The notes beneath the pieces are model-generated. The model worked only from the letters and a program-made list of their open reading frames with translations. It was not told the origin of the DNA and searched no databases. The position numbers and the translations under genes are program-made. Positions 1-11,222 of a DNA stretch of 64,000 nt are shown in pieces. The stretch comes from Vandiemenella viatica (Eukaryota; Arthropoda; Insecta; Orthoptera; Morabidae), in contig CM061918.1 of the NCBI GenBank assembly GCA_031002005.1, positions 40,862,947 to 40,926,946 on the forward strand, in the 5' to 3' direction. Each line of letters begins with the position of its first letter. Positions within the stretch are counted from its first letter, which is position 1.

Positions 1-814
1 TTTAATAACTTATAACCTATCTATAATACACACGAACAGTTTTAATTTATACAAAAACCTACCGCAAATCTCATATGCTCAAAACGGCGAGTTAGGATCT
101 CTGGTCCAGAGATAGTAACTTACCATATAACAACCGCTTTAGAAAATATTTCATTTAGATTCTGATCGGCAGATACACTTCCTGTGATAATTAAAAATAC
201 TTATTTTCTTCACGTCAGGTGACATTAGTTCAACTTGACAGTATAAATTCGAACCAAAGATATTGAACATTTTTCTCTTTGCTTGTTAACCGCGGTTAAC
301 AAACTTTTTGTAAATATATGAATTATACTTTGGCACCGCCTATCGGAATGAATTATATATATACCCACCACCTCAATAATATTTCGCGTGAATATGACCT
401 AAATTGGTCCTATCGTATAACCGTGATGATGCGGTTTACGAACGCTTAGGATTTTACATATAAAGATAACATAGCTAGAGTAAATTTGTGTATTCGCTTC
501 AAATCATTTATGATAACCCTGTAGTTTAGCCGATACGTTGTCCTTGCCTCCGTTCGTCTGCCAACAATGACACAGATCTGTTCTAAGTGTTACAGTAAAC
601 ACATTCGTGGAGAAGAGCAGCTCTCACCGATGTATCTTAACTGCTCATTTCTCTTTGTAACTGCCCAGCTGTATCTCACCGTAAATGTAACCGCGGACAG
701 CGTATCTGTTATAGCCTCTACTCCGCTGGGAGAGGCTGCCTCCAAACACCTCAACTACCGACCGCCCGCATTCCAGAACCTACCACAAGCTCAGCCACCA
801 GCAGAAACCATGTC
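1..814. other. Unassigned A+T-rich stretch
   Basis: No domain, RNA gene or clear repeat was recognised. Open frames here are short and have no family signature. The last hundred bases may belong to the degenerate SINE whose tail follows, but no A or B box could be read. Confidence 0.4.
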
Positions 815-853
815 ACCAGGTCATTACGACCACGCGAAATTATTATTATTATA
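815..853 (+). repeat. SINE-2 3' tail fragment
   Basis: The words GTCATTACGACCAC and GAAATTATTATTATT match the end of the better copy at 9672-9950 (GTCATTACGACCACAAGAAATT). Only the tail is recognisable. Confidence 0.45.
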
Positions 854-856
854 GTT

Positions 857-1065
857 CCATAAGTTTGTAACAGATGGCGAAGTGTTAACTTATCGATACA
901 ACACTTGGTTAGCTAGGTTGGGTAATCATCGAGTAGATCACATTCTGTTTCAATTTATTTATACTACAGTTTATTCCTAACAGATAGCGGTGTGTTAATT
1001 TATCGAACCATCCAGTAGATGGCGTTGTATTTCGATTTATTTATGCTACAGTCTGTTACACACCA
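857..1065. repeat. Degenerate tandem repeat with an AGATGGCG motif
   Basis: Two imperfect units of roughly 80-110 bp share TTTATTTAT(A/G)CTACAGT, an (A/T)AACAGAT(G/A)GCG word, GTGTTAA(C/T)TTATCGA and a CAGTAGATGGCG or similar word. They are too decayed to place in a family. AGATGGCGC-type words also occur inside the element at 19421-20604. Confidence 0.45.
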
Positions 1066-1069
1066 TATG

Positions 1070-1760
1070 TGTGAGTTTCTTCAATTTTAATTGTGCTGTG
1101 TATTCTGTTATAATTATACTGTATTGTTGTTCATCGTTTGTGTGTCATTATACCTAACGACAAAGTAATTACACACATGAATATAACATTGTAGAAAACG
1201 TTACGATAAATTCGAATCGTGTAAGCTTATTTTTCTTCTTCTTTTTGTTCAGCTAGAGACCACGTGTCAATTTAAATTCCTCTCCCGTTGTTTTTTCTTT
1301 GTTCCTCCACAGTACTCCTCCATTATTGCACTCCTCTCTACCTTTGAATCCTGCCATATTCAAAGTCTGCTATCTAAAAAAAATTCTTTCCATTCAGTTC
1401 ATTGGTATTATTTCGTTTCAAATCTTTCTAAACCTGTTGAAAGCCTGGTGTCATCCATGCTATAAATGTATCGAAAAAAATATCATTCTTCTTTTTCTGT
1501 TAATTTTCAATATTATATATTTCCTCATTTGTTCTTAACTTCCATTTTACTTTATGTTTCAATGGACCCAAAAATTCCGGTTTCACCACTGTATTACAGT
1601 GTCTTATTTTAAGGCTTTCAGAAAGGCACTTTTTGTGGTAATTCAAATATTTTTCAGTGAAATGTCGCCAAATAATCTAACCTCGACAATGCGTGTAGCA
1701 GAGAGGCACGACGCACGACGAGAGAGCTTATCAATCAGCAACACAAATCGCGGCAAGTAA
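1070..1760. other. Unassigned A+T-rich stretch
   Basis: Nothing identifiable apart from short open frames. The end of the stretch (about 1680-1760) probably belongs to the decayed Helitron that follows, but its 5' terminus was not found. Confidence 0.35.
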
Positions 1761-1763
1761 GGA

Positions 1764-2658
1764 AGTTCAAAGAATCATGACAGCTGAGCGTCGTATGCAA
1801 GAATCTGGTGGCTTCCGACAGACATTACCAGTGATTCCTCGCTCTACTTTTGCGATGAGATTGATGCATGTTTAAAACAATCGTATTTTGTAAGCAATTG
1901 CTGGATATTGGAAAAGGTGAAATAGAACTGCAAGGAAATACACAATACATCAAATTGCCAGACAAATTCTGCACTGTGGTTCACTCAAAAATGAACTAAC
2001 ACAGCGTGTGTTTCCGGATATATCAAATAATTACTTAGATCATAATTGGATCAGTAATCGTGCTATTTTGGCAGCAAAAAATGTTGATGTCAACGAAATT
2101 AACTTCCAGATACGACAGTTGTTGCCAGGTGATCTGATGTCTTTTAAATCAATAGATACTATTGTAGATGAAAATGAAGCCGTAAATTTTCCAAATTAGT
2201 TTTTAAACTCTTTGGATATAACAGGAATGCTGCCACACAATCTCCGGTTAAAGATTGGTTCACCGATTATTCTTCTTCGTAATTTGAATCCACCTAGATT
2301 ATGCAACGGTACACGTTTGGTGATCAAAAGGATCACCGGAAATGTTCTTGAAGCAACTATTTTGACTGGAATGTTTAAAGGAGAAATCGTCCTCTTGCCA
2401 CGTATTCCAATGATACAGTCAGAATATCCAATACCATTTAAAAGGCTTCAATTTCCGATTCGTTTGGCTTTCGCTATGACAGTAAATAAGTCACAAGGCC
2501 AAACAATGTCCGTTTGCGGCTTGGATTTGGAGAATACGTGTTTCTCCCATGGGCAACTATATGTCGCCTGCTCAAGTGTAGGGAAACCATTAAATCTATT
2601 TGTATTATCAAAAGACAGGCTAACTAAAAATATTGTGCACCAATTAACGCTTAGATAA
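1764..2658 (+). pseudogene. Helitron helicase (Pif1-like) C-terminal pseudogene
   Basis: The product would be the SF1B DNA helicase part of a Helitron Rep-helicase. Around 1810-1850 a frame reads GGFRQTLPVIPRS, which fits helicase motif III (family form GGDFRQ.LPV). A neighbouring frame then continues as DEIDACLKQSYF, so the two pieces are split by a frameshift. From 2008 to 2658 one frame encodes the C-terminal helicase domain, including [16 protein letters not shown], the conserved motif V/VI region, then [11 protein letters not shown] and a native stop at 2656-2658. A TAG at 2197-2199 interrupts this frame. Rep and the N-terminal helicase motifs are missing or unreadable. The Helitron 3' terminus lies 390 bp downstream. 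Confidence 0.85.
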
Positions 2659-3020
2659 ATTAAAATTATAAATTGTAATAATGTAAAATAATGGAAGTAA
2701 TTGTTAAAATGTTTAAAAATCAACTTCATATGCCTCCTTTATAAAACTGAAATTTCAGTTTATATAAATAAAAAAAAAAATTTGTGTGTTTATTTTTATA
2801 AATATCAATTTTTATATAATTTCAATTAAGTAATTTGTAATAAAATGAAAATTAAATTTTTTATGATCGTTTGTCTTTAATTTCAACTCTCCGTAATTCT
2901 TTATCAATTACATTTGAATTTGCAAATCGACTACAATGTTTTTGTCTTTCTTAGTGAGTATTAATTTAACTACTTTAGGAAGTTTAGAATAACACTAATC
3001 CAACGTACTATAATTACTAA

Positions 3021-3050
3021 GTCACAGCAACGCGTGACCAGGTCAGCTAG
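3021..3050 (+). mobile_element. Helitron 3' terminus (hairpin + CTAG)
   Basis: GTCAC at 3021-3025 pairs with GTGAC at 3034-3038, and the element ends GGTCAGCTAG at 3050, followed by T. Helitrons end in CTRR just after a short hairpin and insert between A and T. The Helitron at 16792-17350 ends with the same GGTCAGCTAG. This is probably the 3' end of the element that carried the helicase at 1764-2658. Confidence 0.75.
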
Positions 3051-3630
3051 TTATATGATAAGACATAAATAGTCACAGCGTTCTCACTGAAAATATTTTT
3101 TTTTATAGTATTGTGAGACCCACAAGCCATGCTTTTTATTTTTATCTGTCTGGCTATCGCTACTCCCCCGAGCAAGACTGGACGATCAACAGGTCGAAAA
3201 ACACTGGTCTAAGGTTATTAAATGAACAACTTTAAACTGTTTACGTAGCTCACTTAGGCATTGCAAGTTCTGCATTCCACAGTTCCCACTCATTCTACTG
3301 CGAACTGTTCCCGGAAACGACAAAAGTTATTTAAATTACTTCACAGACAGTTTAGAATTATAAACACACACTTTGATTATTCTTGAATACGTAAACATGA
3401 CCAAACCACCAATACAATGTTAAAGTTAGTTTAAATCGGGCTATTACTTTTCCTGCACATGTTAAACATATCCACCATAGCTTGTTGCACGAATTCATAC
3501 GGTAAATAATTTCATCTTAAAGTTCGCCACACGAACTCGCTTTGTAATTATAAGTTTGCTTGTTACGGCGTAAAACACTTATCAAAACACGCATTTGTAT
3601 TCTTACGTTTATCTGTTTTCTGCTTTTGGC
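3051..3630. other. Unassigned stretch
   Basis: Nothing recognised. It ends in the broken left part of a SINE-1 target site (CTTTTGG) just before the inverted-repeat element. Confidence 0.35.
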
Positions 3631-3868
3631 CATGGGCGCCGGCAGGATTACTTTAAGGGAGGTGCATCTTTTTTTTTTAATACAGGTTATGTAACACTTA
3701 TTACTTATTAACTAAGGATACTGTTGAACAAATTTTGACAAAAACACAGGCGTCTTAAGTTATTATTCAAATAGTGAATTTAATAATAAAATTTATTTCT
3801 TAATCTTTTTCTGTGTATTTTCTTTCATAGCAGGGGGGTGCAATTGCACCCCCCTCCCGGCGCCCATG
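3631..3868 (-). mobile_element. MITE-like element with CATGGGCGCCGG terminal repeats, copy 1
   Basis: The termini are CATGGGCGCCGG (3631-3642) and CCGGCGCCCATG (3857-3868). The interior is A+T-rich, with no coding. The element interrupts a SINE-1: TTTTGG on the left and CTTCACGCC on the right rejoin to the expected TTTTGGCTT(T/C)ACGCC, and GC is present on both sides, suggesting a 2-bp target duplication. A perfect 22-bp palindrome at 3833-3854 (six G, TGCAATTGCA, six C) lies just inside the right end. The second copy (17740-17989) is in the opposite orientation. Superfamily not assigned. Confidence 0.7.
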
Positions 3869-4100
3869 GCTTCACGCCTCATCGACGTCAATGTCATTGG
3901 AGGCGCGGAAGAAAAAAGGAGGGGGCATGGAATAGGAAGGAATTTGGCCATGGTTCTTCGAAGGAAACATCCCGGAATTCGGTTGGAGTGATTTCGGAAA
4001 ACCATGGAAAACGCAAATCTGGATGGCTGGACGAGGAGTCAAACCCACGTACTCTCGAATGTGAGGCCAGAGCGTAACCGCTCACCCACCACGCTCTGTC
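3869..4100 (-). mobile_element. SINE-1 (tRNA-derived), minus copy
   Basis: Read on the minus strand: GAGCGTGGTGGGTGAGCGGT (A-box side), then a worn B box, then a body with CCATGGTTTTCC and GGCCAAATTCCTTCC, ending in the TCGACGTC type of 3' end. It is interrupted at its 3' end by the element at 3631-3868. Confidence 0.8.
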
Positions 4101-4454
4101 TGACATTAATTTACTTCTGAGTTTTCCAGATAGTATTCCGCGGTGTTTTAATTGCTTCTTCACACTTCAAGGTATCTCACTGCTACTTGAAGCGCAATTT
4201 GAACAATCTTCACCTCATACAGCTCGCGACTAACGTATTTACAATTTTTCCTTTAATACTGAAACGCTCAACACGAAATTAGGAATTATTCTTCCTCTTT
4301 ATTGCAGTCGGCATTTATGATATGAGTAGCACGCGCAGCTTATAACCTCTTATCACTGGCTTTAATTCTTCTTCCATAAACCCTTAATGAGGCCTTAAAA
4401 CACTTATCAACGCCTAATAATACACTCTCAGCAGTTCCACAAATTATTTCTCTT

Positions 4455-5437
4455 TCTTCTACACAGGATCTAACTGGTCGGTCGCAGTATGTAGTCGTTG
4501 AAGGAGAAAGTTCTTCTAGTCTAGATGTTACATCGGGTGTACCTCAAGGAAGTGTAATAGGACCACTTCTATTAATTTTTATAAACGATCTCGGAGACAA
4601 AGTGAAAAGCCTTTTTAGATTGTTTGCTGATGATGCGGTTATTTATAGGGAAGTAAGGAATTTGGCCGATTGCTTAGAAATTCAGCGTGATCTGGATATT
4701 ATTTTGGCATGGTGCGCTGAGTGGCAACTTATGCTAAATTGTAAAAAGTGCAAGACAATGAGCATAACTAACAAAAAGAATCCAATTGTTCAGAAATACG
4801 AGTTAAATAATACAGTTATTGATATGGTCGATTCTATGAAATATTTGGGAGTAACCGTACAAAGAAACATGAAATGGGACATACACATTAATTCGTTGGT
4901 AGGTAGAGCTAATTCTAGGCTGCGATTCATAGGTCGAATATTGAAAAATTGTAATGAACAAACAAAGGAGATAGCGTACAAATCTCTTGTGCGTCCACAT
5001 TTGGACTATTGTTGTGCCATTTGGGATCCGTTTCGTAAGGGGTTGATCGAAAGTATAGAGAAAGTACAGAGAAGAGCCGCTCGATTCGTGACCGCTTGCT
5101 ACAGTCCTTATGAAAGCGTCACAGAACTGATTAGTAGACTAGGCTGGGAGTCTCTGGTAGATAGACGACGCACGTTTCGTTTAAACTTATTGGTAAACAT
5201 GCATACTCCCACTTTCACTCACGAGTGTAGTGAAATTCTTCGTCCTCCAACCTATTTGAGCCGGAATGACAGGAAAGATAAGATTAGAGAAATAAGGTGC
5301 CGGACTGATTCTTATATGAATTCTTTTTTTCCTCGTACCATTAGGGATTGGAATGCACAACAAAGAGATTAGCTTTGGTGCTGAGCACCCTCTGCCCCCC
5401 GCAATTTTGTGAATTGCAGAGTATATATGTAGATGTA
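4455..5437 (+). pseudogene. 5'-truncated Jockey/CR1-type non-LTR RT
   Basis: One uninterrupted frame runs from about 4455 to the stop at 5372. It contains RT motif 4 as SGVPQGSVIGPLL (about 4530), the catalytic block LFADDAVIYR (FADD; 4619-4648), YLGVTVQ (about 4840), LVRPHLDYCCAIWDP, EKVQRRAARF, and the C-terminal FFPRTIRDWN. These are typical of the RT and post-RT region in the Jockey/CR1 group. Endonuclease and RT blocks 1-3 are lost by 5' truncation. A short 3' UTR ends in TGTAGATGTAGATGA. Although open for about 300 codons it cannot be active. Related, worse copies lie at 30965-31437 and 35300-36160. Confidence 0.9.
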
Positions 5438-5615
5438 GATGAATCTGATGTTAATGCAATGGGGTTACGGTGGGCTGCCTGCCGACGCTATCGTTTGACG
5501 TGGTATGCAAGAGGGATTACGACTTAGCGAATCTGATTACTAGCTGCTACAATAAGCGCCAAGCACTGTCCTATCGCCTTCTAGTAGCTTCCGAATATTG
5601 ATAAGTGGGATTAGG

Positions 5616-5815
5616 GAGCGTCCATAAACTACGTAGCTAGGATGGGGGAGGGGGATGGGTTTGATTGAAGCTACACTGGACTACTTACTGGGGGGGGGGG
5701 AGGCTCAGAGCCAAGCTACGTAGCTTTTTATTAATTTTATTTGCAGCGTTTAAAATAGAGTTCATAACACGCGATATTTATTTCCGTCATTTAATTATCT
5801 CCGTATTTCAGACAC
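5616..5815 (+). mobile_element. Truncated G-rich TIR element (GGGAGCGTCC family)
   Basis: It starts GGGAGCGTCCATAAACTACG, has two G-runs, then CTACGTAGCTTTTTATTAAT. It aligns along its length with the left part of 13339-13645 (GTAGCTTTTC...TTAAAATA...CATTTAATTATCTCCGTATTT-like words). The right terminus is missing. Confidence 0.6.
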
Positions 5816-6032
5816 GGATGCTTGTGACTTGAATTCGTAGAGTTCAGGTCACATGCAGCCGGCACATTACGCGCGAAATAGCGCTGTACAATAAACTTAA
5901 AGAGGCCTATCGGAAATGTTCATGCAGCAAGTTTTCACTATCCAAAACGACTTAATCGGCAGCATCCATCTGCAGAAACAAATCTTGTGAAATTTTGAAT
6001 AATCTCGTCAATTTCTGAGACTACCCATTGAT

Positions 6033-6433
6033 ATGATTTATAGCTTTACGGGCTATGCCGCGTCGTTTATTAGATTATCTGAGCTTTCGGCTGTTACACT
6101 CCAGCCTTCTTCAGAGATACTGTTTATAACAGCGACAAATCTGCCGTCGTTCGCCATGCTATTAACACCGGGCATGAAATAAAATTTCAAGACATGAGGC
6201 TACTGTGGAGAGAAGACCAGTGGTGGCCCCGACGGGTGAAAGAGGCAGCAGAAATTTTAAAAAATACCAACAACATCAACGAAGATAGCGGCCTTTTACT
6301 CTGCGATGCTTGGCGCTCGTTGCTATGTCAACATAAATATAAACAGTATCTCTGACGAAGGCTGGAGGATACCAGCCGAAAGCTCAGGTAATGAAATAAA
6401 CAACGCAGCATAACCCGTAAAGCTATAAATCAT
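6033..6433 (+). mobile_element. Penelope-like element (PLE) fragment with an inverted partial copy
   Basis: On the plus strand a frame ending with TGA at 6352-6354 reads RHAINTGHEIKFQD, then LLWREDQWWPRRVKEA and INEDSGLLLCDAW. This matches the C-terminal part of the GIY-YIG endonuclease of PLEs (GH.I.F..., W.R..KEA.EI, N.D.G). The GIY-YIG core itself is absent. The following 3' region (6338-6433) is repeated inverted on the left at 6033-6128, so two 3' regions point away from each other with the coding piece between them. Each 3' region carries a hairpin with CTGA(C/A)GAAGGCTG and CAGCCGAAAG. Head-to-head partial copies are common for PLEs. Confidence 0.75.
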
Positions 6434-6880
6434 GTACAAAGACGGCCGCGGAAGTCTTAAGAATCATTTAACCCATTGGATAATTTTGACGCAGAAGCAA
6501 AAATTAAAAGAGCCGGAATGTGATCTTTGAGAAAGTCAATGGACCACGGCCGTTTTGTAGGATACGTAATCGCGGAGATATTAAACTAGACCTGTTTCCC
6601 GATATCCACCCTGGGGCTCGCCCTTGGTATTTCAGAATGTCACGCCGAAAGGTTAACAGCATTGAGCCTTACAACCAAAATATATAAAATCATCCATACA
6701 TCAGGCTAGTTTTTGCAGCTTAATTTTCTGTACCGCTAACAATTCGAATTAAATAATATCTTTCCGTTGATGTAAGAGAACCCGGGACATCGGAGCGGAA
6801 TGAAGTTAGACATTTTTCGGTGTCAAAGAGGCATTGCAATAAGTAGAACTAGACCAACCCATTGCGGCTCGACTATGATT

Positions 6881-7011
6881 GCGCCGGCCTCGGTAGCGTA
6901 GGGGCCCGCGTGCCGAAGGTCGCTGGTTCGAGTACGGCCGAGGGCATGGGTGTTTAAGTGTAGTGTCTGTGATTGTCATGTCCGTCCTGTGGTGTCCATA
7001 CTTAGAAGCTG

Positions 7012-7059
<48 letters not shown>

Positions 7060-7124
7060 TAGATAACTGATTCACTGGAAGCTACTGGCTGTATGCCTCA
7101 GTTGCCGAATGCCACATAAAAAAA
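6881..7124 (+). mobile_element. SINE-3 (tRNA-derived) with TA expansion
   Basis: The head CTCGGTAGCGTAGGGG and the B box CTGGTTCGAGTAC form a tRNA-like promoter. The body GGGTGTTTAAGTG and the end CCGAATG(C/T)CA followed by A-rich sequence match the second copy at 46088-46318. A (TA)n run at 7014-7058 sits where the other copy has only CAATATACT, so the microsatellite grew inside the SINE. Confidence 0.8.
7014..7058. repeat. (TA)n microsatellite
   Basis: About 22 uninterrupted TA dinucleotides, internal to the SINE-3 copy. Confidence 0.95.
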
Positions 7125-7265
7125 TTTTCTCGAGCGTTAGAGTATGAAGTTTTCGCTGTGTGATTTTCGTATCCTTTGTTGTAACTTCTGATGTTTTTGG
7201 AACCAAGGTAAACTATACATGTTTACATTACAAATATAATTGGTACATGCTTGCAATACTTAAAA

Positions 7266-7490
7266 CTGCTTAACGTCTCTTAACAGCGAGGTCTTTAGAG
7301 ACGGGAAAGGATGGGGGCAAGGAATTGGAAGGAATTCGGCCATGGCCTTTTGAAGGAAGCATCTCGGCATTTGCCTGGAGTGATTTGGGAAACCATGGAA
7401 AACCCAAATCTGGATGCCCGGACGGGGCTTCGAACCGCCGTCCTCCCGAATGCGAGGCCAGAACGCTAACCGTTACATGACCACTCTCGG
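7266..7490 (-). mobile_element. SINE-1, minus copy (AACGTCTCT subtype)
   Basis: The minus strand carries the B-box region GGTTCGAAGCC, the CCATGGTTTCCCAAATCACT body and the GAATTCCTTCC motif, and ends with AGAGACGTT. This 3' end (CTCTAAAGACCTCGCTGTT) defines a subtype shared with 18236-18478 and 53942-54094. Confidence 0.85.
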
Positions 7491-7870
7491 TGCAATACGT
7501 TTAACTGTCTTTAGTTTCGTGTAGTTAAATGTATGTTTGCTTATCTTTCCTGTTTGACCTTACCTCCCTAACCTAACCTGAATCGTGTCCCTGGACTGGA
7601 AGGGGTTGGGGTGTTCTTGCAAGACAACAGAGCCACTTAGTTTTATGTTTCACCTTGAATTCTAATGCCTATTTCAAAATGTAAAAAAAAGGCATGAAAA
7701 GGACGAATCTAATGAGTGGGAAGACTGCTGTCTCAACGGATTCAAAATACAAAAAAGTGATAGAAACCGCTGTTAAGGAAAGAGAGAAAAAGAACTTTTC
7801 CACATGAGAAAAAGCGAGAATAAAACAATTTAAGAAAGAGAATAAAATTAACAATGGAAATAAAAAGTTA

Positions 7871-8118
7871 GTTTTTTTTTTTTTACTTATGGCTTTACGC
7901 CTAGTCGACGTCGAGGTCATTAGAGGCGGGATGGGACTGGGGACGAGGAACGGGAATTAATTCGGTCATGGCCTTTTGAAGCAAGCATCCCGGCATTCTC
8001 CTGGAGTCATTTGGGGAAACCATGGAAAACCCAAATCTGGATGCCCGGACTGGGATTCGAACCGGCGTCCTCCCGAATGCGAGGCCAGAGCGTTAACCGC
8101 TCACCCACCACGCTCGGT
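7871..8118 (-). mobile_element. SINE-1, minus copy (TCGACGTC subtype)
   Basis: On the minus strand: GAGCGTGGTGGGTGAGCGGT, B box CCGGTTCGAATCC, body CCATGGTTTCCCC, 3' end GACCTCGACGTCGACTAGGC and a poly-A (poly-T at 7871-7884). This is a near complete copy with both Pol III boxes readable. Confidence 0.9.
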
Positions 8119-9671
8119 AAAAAAATAACAGAAATGGAAAAAAGGAGGAACTGAAGAGAGAACGCAAAACTAACGAGATTGTTTGAGGATTTTTTATATT
8201 GCAGCGAATTTTACTCAATGTAAGTTGAAGGTTGGGTCGTTCGTTCCAGGTGCAAAAAATAGGCACACAACACCTATGCGGCAGTCGATACCGGAGAGGA
8301 TGATGATCTAATGTGTGAATTAGGTAGAGGGGCCTAAGAAAAGGATAATAAATGAAAACTGTAATTAATCCTATATAGTCACTTAGAAGTAAATAAACAC
8401 AGAGCAAACTTACTTTTTCTGCATTTCTACTAGTTTTATATGTTACTATAAACACTTGTTACCACCCCGTTTTGTCCAATACCCCGGACAGAATCGGACA
8501 AATGAATAATTACCAATTAATGTTTTGAAAAAAAAATGTTCTTCAATTTTTTCACAATATTATTCTACTTGAGAAAATATTACATTATAATGTGATAGAA
8601 ACATTTGTAACTCTTTTGTATTTTGAAAACGTATTTTCAACTTTGAACACAGTTCTGTCCTTGGTTCCCTGGACAGTTCAGCAGTGGGTCATTGTGCGAA
8701 TTCGAAAGAGTAAAACTGTCATCAGAAAATGCTACCTATAAAGTAATGACGCTGGCCAGTTCCATCACAAGGAAGTTATACGATTGGCCGGGATCGGCTC
8801 GATTAAACATTTTTTACTAGGTTTTACGGCTGTTGACATTGAAGGGTAAATAGATTGAGGGGAAAGAGATTGGGAAGGAACTCTGTCATGGCCTTTCGAA
8901 GTAACCACACCGGCATTCACCTGAAGTGGTTTCGGGAAATCATTGAAAACTTGAAAACTAAGACCGGAGCGGAAATCTATATATCTACTTCGACTTAGAG
9001 GAACGGCGAATCGCGTCGAACAGTGTGTAGAATGTTACTCCGATATAGGTCCGTATCCCAGGCACTCACTCTGTTTAGCTTTACTGTGCTTGGTTATGCA
9101 GTGCTAAAAGCGTGCGTTGTTTGGTTTTAACCACTGGCGTGTCCCCATTACTGACCAGTATCGCAACATCGAAGTGTAAACATGTAGGCCTATCTTTACT
9201 AGTTTAGATCTTTTAATACTAATAATGTTTGCCCTTACAAAGAATGGTTTCTTCTGGCACTATCACCAGATACTGTTTCTATAATAGTACCAGTTTCATG
9301 CACGCTTACGTAATTTCTGTCTTGAACCGTCGACTTGTGGCCTGAAAACCTCCAGATATCTGCATCCAATTTTCTGTGTTTAACGTGTTAATTACCAACA
9401 ATATGCGTCATCTAAGAACGTGGTGATATACCTTATGACCTTGGTGATAGTATGCCACTGTTCAGTTTGTTATAATACTTTAAATTAGTGGATTTCTGAG
9501 CATTTGCGTGGATGGTAAAGAAAGAGCGAAGTATGCGATTCCGAAATAATTCACTCGTACTGCGACAAATTGTTTCGGAAGAACTAACGTGTTTGGAGGG
9601 AACTGTGTACTTTACGCATTTCAGCTCGGTGTAACACCAGTTTGAATGAATACTTTGAAATCAATGGGAAG
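8119..9671. other. Unassigned stretch around a SINE remnant
   Basis: Apart from the degraded SINE at 8815-8985, nothing is recognised. Short open frames have no domain signatures. GGACAGAATCGGACA-like words near 8465-8500 and a GTCCTTGG...GGACAG stretch near 8655-8680 look repetitive but do not define an element. Confidence 0.35.
8815..8985 (-). mobile_element. SINE-1, degraded minus copy
   Basis: Shared words include GGAAGGAACTCTGTCATGGCC and GGCATTCACCTGAAGTGGTT against the usual body. The tRNA-like head is missing, so this is an old, truncated copy. Confidence 0.55.
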
Positions 9672-9950
9672 TAGCGGTCTGGTGTCTCAGTGGTTAAGGT
9701 GTCTGACTTGAGATCGACAGGTCCCCGGTTCGAATCCCTGTCTCGGCGGGGATTTTCATAGGCACTTAACCCGACCTTTACCTCTGTCACAGCATGCTGT
9801 GTAATGTAAAGTATGGGAGAACGCTTCTGTGGTTCGGATTCCACATTAAACTGTAGGTCCTCTGTGCCCGGCAGGATTGTCGGGCTAGTTTAAGGCAGCT
9901 ACGACAGGGGCGGAATGCGCAGTCATTACGACCACAAGAAATTATTATTT
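9672..9950 (+). mobile_element. SINE-2 (tRNA-derived), best copy
   Basis: The tRNA-like head reads GTCTCAGTGGTTAAGGTGTC (A box) and CCGGTTCGAATCC (B box). The body contains CAGCATGCTGTGTAATGTAA and GGTTCGGATTCCACATTAA, and the end is GGGGCGGAATGCGCAGTCAT then an A/T-rich tail. Tail or body fragments of the same family occur at 815-853, 21840-21925 and 47692-47728. Confidence 0.85.
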
Positions 9951-9952
9951 AA

Positions 9953-10594
9953 TGGAAATGTGACTAAGAAACGCAAAGTTTAACTAATGAAACTAGGCTT
10001 GAAAGCACAGAGAATAATGCAACTGGTGAAAAGAAAACTGCATTAATAAAACTGAAGGTAACAAACTGGTACAAAAAAAAAAAAAAACGGGTTTAGCGCT
10101 GACAGTGACGGCTGTAGCACTGTTCACGAAAAGCGCATTATGTGGTCCAAACGACGCCGCCATTCCACCGACGAGGAACGCGTGCCACAAGAACAGAGGG
10201 CGCTCTCATCTGCTGATGGCAGTTTTTTCCGCCCCTCGGCAACGTGCAGGGAGAATTCCAGAGCCTCCTCTACGACTTACACCACTACACTGCTGCCAAC
10301 TTGCTAGGTGATAACTTTCATTATTAGTATCGAAACTAATTATCACACAGCCTTGTGCAAAAATCAAAACCATTACCAAAAATAAATTTATGCCCGCTAC
10401 CTTTCGTCCGTGATCCCTTTATTTTTTAAATTGAAAAATCAATCTATTATAAGAGCATACTGACAGGATGTAACTTTTGGTTCTGGGGCTGGCAACGTAA
10501 CCACATCTACGCGTACCTCCAAATTTATGACGTTAAGACACCAGCCAACTTTAAACAATGTCGTCAGTATTAAGGTCTTCATTAGCTTCTGCGT
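9953..10594. other. Unassigned stretch
   Basis: Nothing identified. The part at 10100-10310 is richer in G+C and open in one plus frame, but it has no recognisable protein motif. Confidence 0.35.
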
Positions 10595-10843
10595 CCGTTA
10601 GTGGGGATACGGAAAAAGTATCGATACTTCTTGGTATAGAGATCTTTTCTTTTGAAACCAATACTTTCGTACTCGATACTTTTCATGCGATACTTTTATT
10701 CATATCAGTACTTTTTAGGAAGTAACAATAACAAATTGACACTGGAAAAATTAGTGGCACTACTACAAAGTTACGAAAAGAAAATGTGAAAATATGATTA
10801 CAGCAGACGAGACTAAGAGGTATGGTCCCCAAGACAAGAATAG

Positions 10844-11058
10844 GTACACACTATGACAATAAATTTGGCAGCCGCTGAAAAATTCTATCACTCATATTTT
10901 GCACAATCTGCATCAATGTCATCCTGAAAAACAGTAACGCAATACTGGCTTGCCAGTATTACATTCCTGTTTCCTGGGATGACATTTATCTCAGATTTTG
11001 CAAAATAAAAGTGATAGAATTTTTCAGCGGCGGCCAAATTTATTGTCAAAGTGTGTAC
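10844..11058. mobile_element. Foldback MITE (GTACACACT termini), copy 1
   Basis: Nearly the whole 215 bp is one inverted repeat. It opens GTACACACT, closes AGTGTGTAC, and folds around ATACTGGCTTGCCAGTAT. GCCGCTGAAAAATTCTATCAC is mirrored by GTGATAGAATTTTTCAGCGG. No coding capacity. A second copy is at 46515-46730. Confidence 0.85.
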
Positions 11059-11222
11059 ATCTCAAGATGAGAATCGAGAATGATATGATAACCTGTTTAT
11101 GAAATTTCTCTTGTTTATGTTTTAAAAAGCAAAGAAGGGCCCTCGAACTCTAGACTCTAAAACTTTACGGTTAGCTTACATTACCTTTGTAAGAACGAAG
11201 ACTTTCCCGGCGTATGACTGCA

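Noticed and set aside
4455..5372. Active retrotransposon gene
   Set aside because: The frame is open, but the endonuclease and the first RT blocks are missing, so it is a truncated copy.
7565..7590. Telomeric (CCTAA)n repeat
   Set aside because: Only about two units (CCCTAACCTAACCTG) are present; this is within chance for such sequence.
8093..8455. 120-codon minus-strand frame
   Set aside because: It starts in unassigned DNA and ends in the tRNA-like head of a SINE-1; the composition is not protein-like.
9690..9760. tRNA gene
   Set aside because: A and B boxes are present, but the sequence cannot be folded into a full cloverleaf with confidence and continues into a SINE body; the same holds for the other tRNA-like heads.
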